A stretch of 64,000 nucleotides of DNA from Pseudonocardia sp. HH130630-07 (GTDB lineage: Bacteria; Actinomycetota; Actinomycetes; Mycobacteriales; Pseudonocardiaceae): the NCBI RefSeq assembly GCF_001698125.1, contig NZ_CP013854.1, positions 5,332,001-5,396,000 on the forward strand, written 5' to 3'. The notes below the pieces were generated by a model. It ran no database searches and was not told the origin of the DNA. It saw nothing but the letters and a program-made list of their open reading frames with translations. A program made the translations under genes and the position numbers. Within the stretch, counting starts at the first letter, position 1. Each line of letters opens with the position of its first letter. Shown one piece after another: positions 61,117 through 64,000 of this stretch.

Positions 61117-61995
61117 ATGCGCGCCACCAAGAGGATCACGCCGTGGCTGTTCGTGGCCCCGGCACTGGCCTGGGTCCTGCTGTTCCAGGTCTGGCCGGCG
61201 ATCAACACCGTGCGGCTGACGTTCACCAACACGAGCCCGCTGGGGGGCACGTCGAAGTGGGTCGGCACGAGGAACCTGGAACGGATGCTGGCCGACACGC
61301 AGGTGTGGGAGGCACTGCTCAACAGCGTCGTCTACCTGCTGGTCTGCCTGCCGCTGCTCACGATCGTGCCGCTGCTCATCGCGGTGCTCGTGGAGCAGAG
61401 GCTGCCCGGCATCGGGTTCTTCCGCACCGCGTTCTACACCCCGGTGATCGCCTCCGCGGTGGTCGTCGGCCTGATCTGGACCTGGCTGCTCGACGACCGC
61501 GGGATCATCAACCGGCTCGCCGCGGCCACCGGGCTCATCGACGGCCCGATCCCCTTCCTCACCGACCGGTGGCTGCTGCTGTTCAGCGCGATCAGCCTCA
61601 CCGTGTGGAAGGGGCTCGGCTTCTACATGATCATCTACCTGGCGGCGCTGGGTAACGTCGGCCGGGACCTGCACGAGGCGGCCGCCATCGACGGCGCCGG
61701 TACCGCCCGCCGGTTCTGGTCGGTGACCGTGCCCGGCGTGCGCGGGACGATGATGATCGTCGCCATCCTGGTCAGCGTCTCCGCACTGCGGGTCTTCACC
61801 GAGCTGTTCGTGCTGACCAGCGGGACGGGTGGTCCCGGCGGCCAGGACAACTCGCTGGTGATGCTCATCCAGCAGTACGCCCGCGGTTTCACCGGCAACC
61901 TCGGCTACGCGGCGACGATCAGCCTGCTGCTGTTCGTGGTCACCCTGGTGCCGCTGCTCGTCCTCGCCCGCGTCAACAACAAGGCGGACCGATGA
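61117..61995 (+). CDS. carbohydrate ABC transporter permease 1
   Basis: A 292-residue MalF-type permease with six membrane segments and the EAA loop LHEAAAIDGAGTARRFWSVT, which contacts the ATPase. The ATG follows GGAGGGGATCGGG. Its stop overlaps the next permease start (ATGA at 61992-61995). Confidence 0.93.
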   Translation: MRATKRITPWLFVAPALAWVLLFQVWPAINTVRLTFTNTSPLGGTSKWVGTRNLERMLADTQVWEALLNSVVYLLVCLPLLTIVPLLIAVLVEQRLPGIGFFRTAFYTPVIASAVVVGLIWTWLLDDRGIINRLAAATGLIDGPIPFLTDRWLLLFSAISLTVWKGLGFYMIIYLAALGNVGRDLHEAAAIDGAGTARRFWSVTVPGVRGTMMIVAILVSVSALRVFTELFVLTSGTGGPGGQDNSLVMLIQQYARGFTGNLGYAATISLLLFVVTLVPLLVLARVNNKADR

Positions 61996-62924
61996 CCGAC
62001 CTCTCCACACCGTCGCGCCCCGCCGCCGGCCGCGCCCGGCCCGGCGCCCCGCCCCGGCACCGGCGACAGCGCCGCCCGCGCCGGCCGTGCGCCTGGGACG
62101 CCCCGTCACCGGCGCAGACGGTCGTCCGCTACGGGCTGCTGCTGGTCGTGCTGTTCGTCGCGATCGGGCCGTTCCTCTGGCAGCTCTCCACATCGTTGAA
62201 GGGCCCGGGGGAGGACATCTACACCCCGGATCCCTCGTTCGTCCCGGAGCAGCCCACGCTCGGCAACTACGCCGCGGTCGCCGACGCGATCCCGGTGTGG
62301 CAGTACGTCGGCAACTCGCTGACGGTCGCGGCGCTGACCGTCGGCGGGAACATCGTGTTCGCCACGCTGGCCGGGTTCGCGCTCGCCAGGTTGTCCTGGG
62401 CGTGGCGGGGTGCGGTGCTGGCCCTGTTCATCGCGACGCTCGTGCTGCCGCCGGAGGCGACGATCATCTCGCAGTTCCTGGTCGTGCGGGACCTCGGTCT
62501 GGCCGACTCGCTGGTCGGCGTCGCGCTGCCCGGCATGGTCGCCACGCTGAACGTGCTGCTGATGTACAACGCGTTCCGGCAGATCCCGCTGGAGATCGAC
62601 CAGGCGGCGATCGTCGACGGCGCGAACGCGTGGCAGCGGCTGCGCTTCATCGGGCTCCCCGCGGTCCGCGGGACCCTCGCGGTGATCACCATCTTCGCGT
62701 TCATCGCCGCCTGGGACGACTTCCTGTGGCCGCTGATCGTCCTGCAGTCGCCGGACAACCTCACCCTCACCGTCGGCCTGCAGTACCTGCAGGGGACGTT
62801 CGGGGCCGACCAGCGGGCCGTGGCCGCCGGGACGTTGATCGCGTTCGTCCCGATCGCGGTGCTCTTCGTGGCGATGCAGCGGTACTTCTTCAAGGGCGTC
62901 GAAGAGGGCGGGGTCAAGGGCTGA
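61992..62924 (+). CDS. carbohydrate ABC transporter permease 2
   Basis: A 310-residue MalG-type permease with six membrane segments after an unusually long, basic, proline-rich N-terminus (about 1-45). The EAA loop reads LEIDQAAIVDGANAWQRLRF. It pairs with the preceding permease. Its TGA overlaps the glycoside hydrolase ATG by one base. Confidence 0.93.
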   Translation: MTDLSTPSRPAAGRARPGAPPRHRRQRRPRRPCAWDAPSPAQTVVRYGLLLVVLFVAIGPFLWQLSTSLKGPGEDIYTPDPSFVPEQPTLGNYAAVADAIPVWQYVGNSLTVAALTVGGNIVFATLAGFALARLSWAWRGAVLALFIATLVLPPEATIISQFLVVRDLGLADSLVGVALPGMVATLNVLLMYNAFRQIPLEIDQAAIVDGANAWQRLRFIGLPAVRGTLAVITIFAFIAAWDDFLWPLIVLQSPDNLTLTVGLQYLQGTFGADQRAVAAGTLIAFVPIAVLFVAMQRYFFKGVEEGGVKG

Positions 62925-64000
62925 TGCGGTTCGGGGTCAACTACACGCCGTCCGGGGACTGGTTCTTCTCCTGGCTCGACTTCTCCCCGGAGCGGGTGGC
63001 CCGCGACCTGGACCGGATCGCGGAGCTGGGCGTGGACCACGTCCGGATCTTCCCGCTCTGGCCGGTCATCCAGCCGAACCGGTCGCTGATCCGCTCCGCC
63101 GGGATCGACGACGTCGTCACGGTGGTGGACCTGGCCCGCTCGGCCGGGCTGGACGTCAACGTCGACGCGCTGCAGGGGCACCTGTCCAGCTTCGACTTCG
63201 TCCCGTCGTGGCTGCAGACCTGGCACCGGCGCAACCTCTTCACCGACGAGCAGGTGGTCACCTCGACCGAGCGCTACGTGCACGCGCTCACCACCGCCGT
63301 CGCGGGCCGGGACAACCTCATGGGCGTGACCGTCGGCAACGAGGTCAACCAGTTCGCGCACGACCCGCACCCGGACCCGTACCGGATCCACGAGACCGAG
63401 GGGGACACCTGGCTGCGGCGGATGATCGCCGCGATCCGGGCCGGCCTGCGCGACGGCGGGGCCGCGCCCTCGGTGCTCGCCACCCTCGCCCAGTACGACG
63501 CGGCCTGGTACGACGACGCGCAGCCCTTCGGCCCGCGCCAGGCCGCCGAGCACGGCGACGCGACGGTCGTCCACTCCTGGGTCTTCAACGGCGCCGCCGC
63601 CGTGCACGGCCCGCTCGGCGCCGGCTCGGTCCGGCACGCGGAGTACCTGCTCACCCTGGCCGCGGCCTGGAGCCCGGACCCGGCGCGGCCCAGCTGGCTG
63701 CAGGAGGTGGGTGCGCCGAACAACGTGCTGGCCGTCGAGCAGGAGCCGGAGTTCGTCGAGCGGACGCTGCGGCACGCGATGGACGTCGGCGAGCTGCTCG
63801 GGGTCACCTGGTGGTGCTCGCACGACGTCCCGCGCACGCTCGCCGACTTCCCGGTCTTCGAGCACAGCCTGGGCCTGCTCGACGAGACCGGGCGGCTCAA
63901 GCCGTCCGGCCGGCGCTTCGCCGAGGTCGTCGCCGACCTGCGCGCCCGGCGCCCGGCGCCCCGGCCCGCGTCCACCGCGGTCGTGCTCGACGACATCGAC
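62924..64000 (+). CDS. glycoside hydrolase, clan-A (GH5-like), cut by the window edge
   Basis: An open frame of 359 codons that reaches the last base of the window. The protein begins MRFGVNYTPSGDWFFSWLDF. It has the clan-A acid/base signature VTVGNEVNQF with asparagine-glutamate, a second glutamate in SWLQEVGAPN as the likely nucleophile, and VTWWCSHDV near the barrel end. There is no signal peptide, so it probably acts in the cytoplasm on an oligosaccharide brought in by the transporter it is coupled to. Family number and sugar cannot be told; beta-mannosidic or beta-glucosidic substrates are usual for GH5. Confidence 0.78.
   Translation, partial: MRFGVNYTPSGDWFFSWLDFSPERVARDLDRIAELGVDHVRIFPLWPVIQPNRSLIRSAGIDDVVTVVDLARSAGLDVNVDALQGHLSSFDFVPSWLQTWHRRNLFTDEQVVTSTERYVHALTTAVAGRDNLMGVTVGNEVNQFAHDPHPDPYRIHETEGDTWLRRMIAAIRAGLRDGGAAPSVLATLAQYDAAWYDDAQPFGPRQAAEHGDATVVHSWVFNGAAAVHGPLGAGSVRHAEYLLTLAAAWSPDPARPSWLQEVGAPNNVLAVEQEPEFVERTLRHAMDVGELLGVTWWCSHDVPRTLADFPVFEHSLGLLDETGRLKPSGRRFAEVVADLRARRPAPRPASTAVVLDDID

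Overview
The window is very GC-rich and densely coded. It has many GTG starts, start/stop overlaps (GTGA, ATGA, TGATG) and genes whose only upstream signal is a TANNNT -10 box six to eight bases before the start codon, as in leaderless transcripts. Together with the block moxR - DUF58 - VWA - fabG - inhA - hemH, which has the same order as in mycobacteria, this points to a chromosomal segment of a mycolate-less actinobacterium, most likely a Pseudonocardia-like member of the Pseudonocardiales. I saw no tRNA, rRNA, CRISPR array or insertion sequence.

Layout. 1-3.7 kb: an edge-truncated MerR regulator, then an arylsulfatase and its formylglycine-generating enzyme, convergent and overlapping. 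3.8-7.2 kb: a divergent LysR regulator and 2,2-dialkylglycine decarboxylase (dgdR/dgdA), then a membrane protein with a winged-helix regulator. 7.2-14 kb: a leftward series of sarcosine-oxidase-like flavoenzyme, Rieske oxygenase, APC permease (with a leaderless upstream ORF) and dihydroxyacetone kinase DhaK/DhaL, with a divergent LysR gene. 14-17.1 kb: fused aminodeoxychorismate synthase and a divergent class IV aminotransferase (4-aminobenzoate synthesis for folate). 17.1-31.2 kb: a myo-inositol catabolic locus. iolC, an aldolase, iolB, iolD, iolA, a sugar porter, a universal stress protein and a Gfo/Idh dehydrogenase run left from a divergent GntR regulator. iolG-iolE form a second leftward unit, with a CPBP protease and a YdcF-like protein in between.

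31.2-40.9 kb: two ABC-F proteins, each behind a leader that looks like an attenuator, one with a leaderless 14-codon ORF; then membrane proteins, a TetR regulator, a TauE/SafE exporter and an M20 peptidase. 40.9-46.7 kb: moxR-DUF58-VWA-fabG-inhA-hemH. 46.7-52.1 kb: a methyltransferase, an orphan tyrosine recombinase, a NarL-type two-component system and two lipoproteins. 52.1-57.8 kb: a complete glucose/GlcNAc-type PTS (EIIC-HPr-EI-GntR one way, EIIB-EIIA-HAD phosphatase the other) with a DasR-like operator between. 57.9-64 kb: a glutamine amidotransferase, then a LacI-controlled carbohydrate ABC transporter whose operon continues into a clan-A-type glycoside hydrolase cut by the window edge.

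The genes suggest a soil or plant-associated heterotroph using sulfate esters, inositol, amino sugars, oligosaccharides, methylated amines and dialkyl amino acids. The observations most worth following are the two ABC-F leaders, the leaderless upstream ORF before the permease, a repeated operator in the inositol locus, a membrane protein with a ribbon-helix-helix-like tail, and an InhA with a shortened substrate loop.
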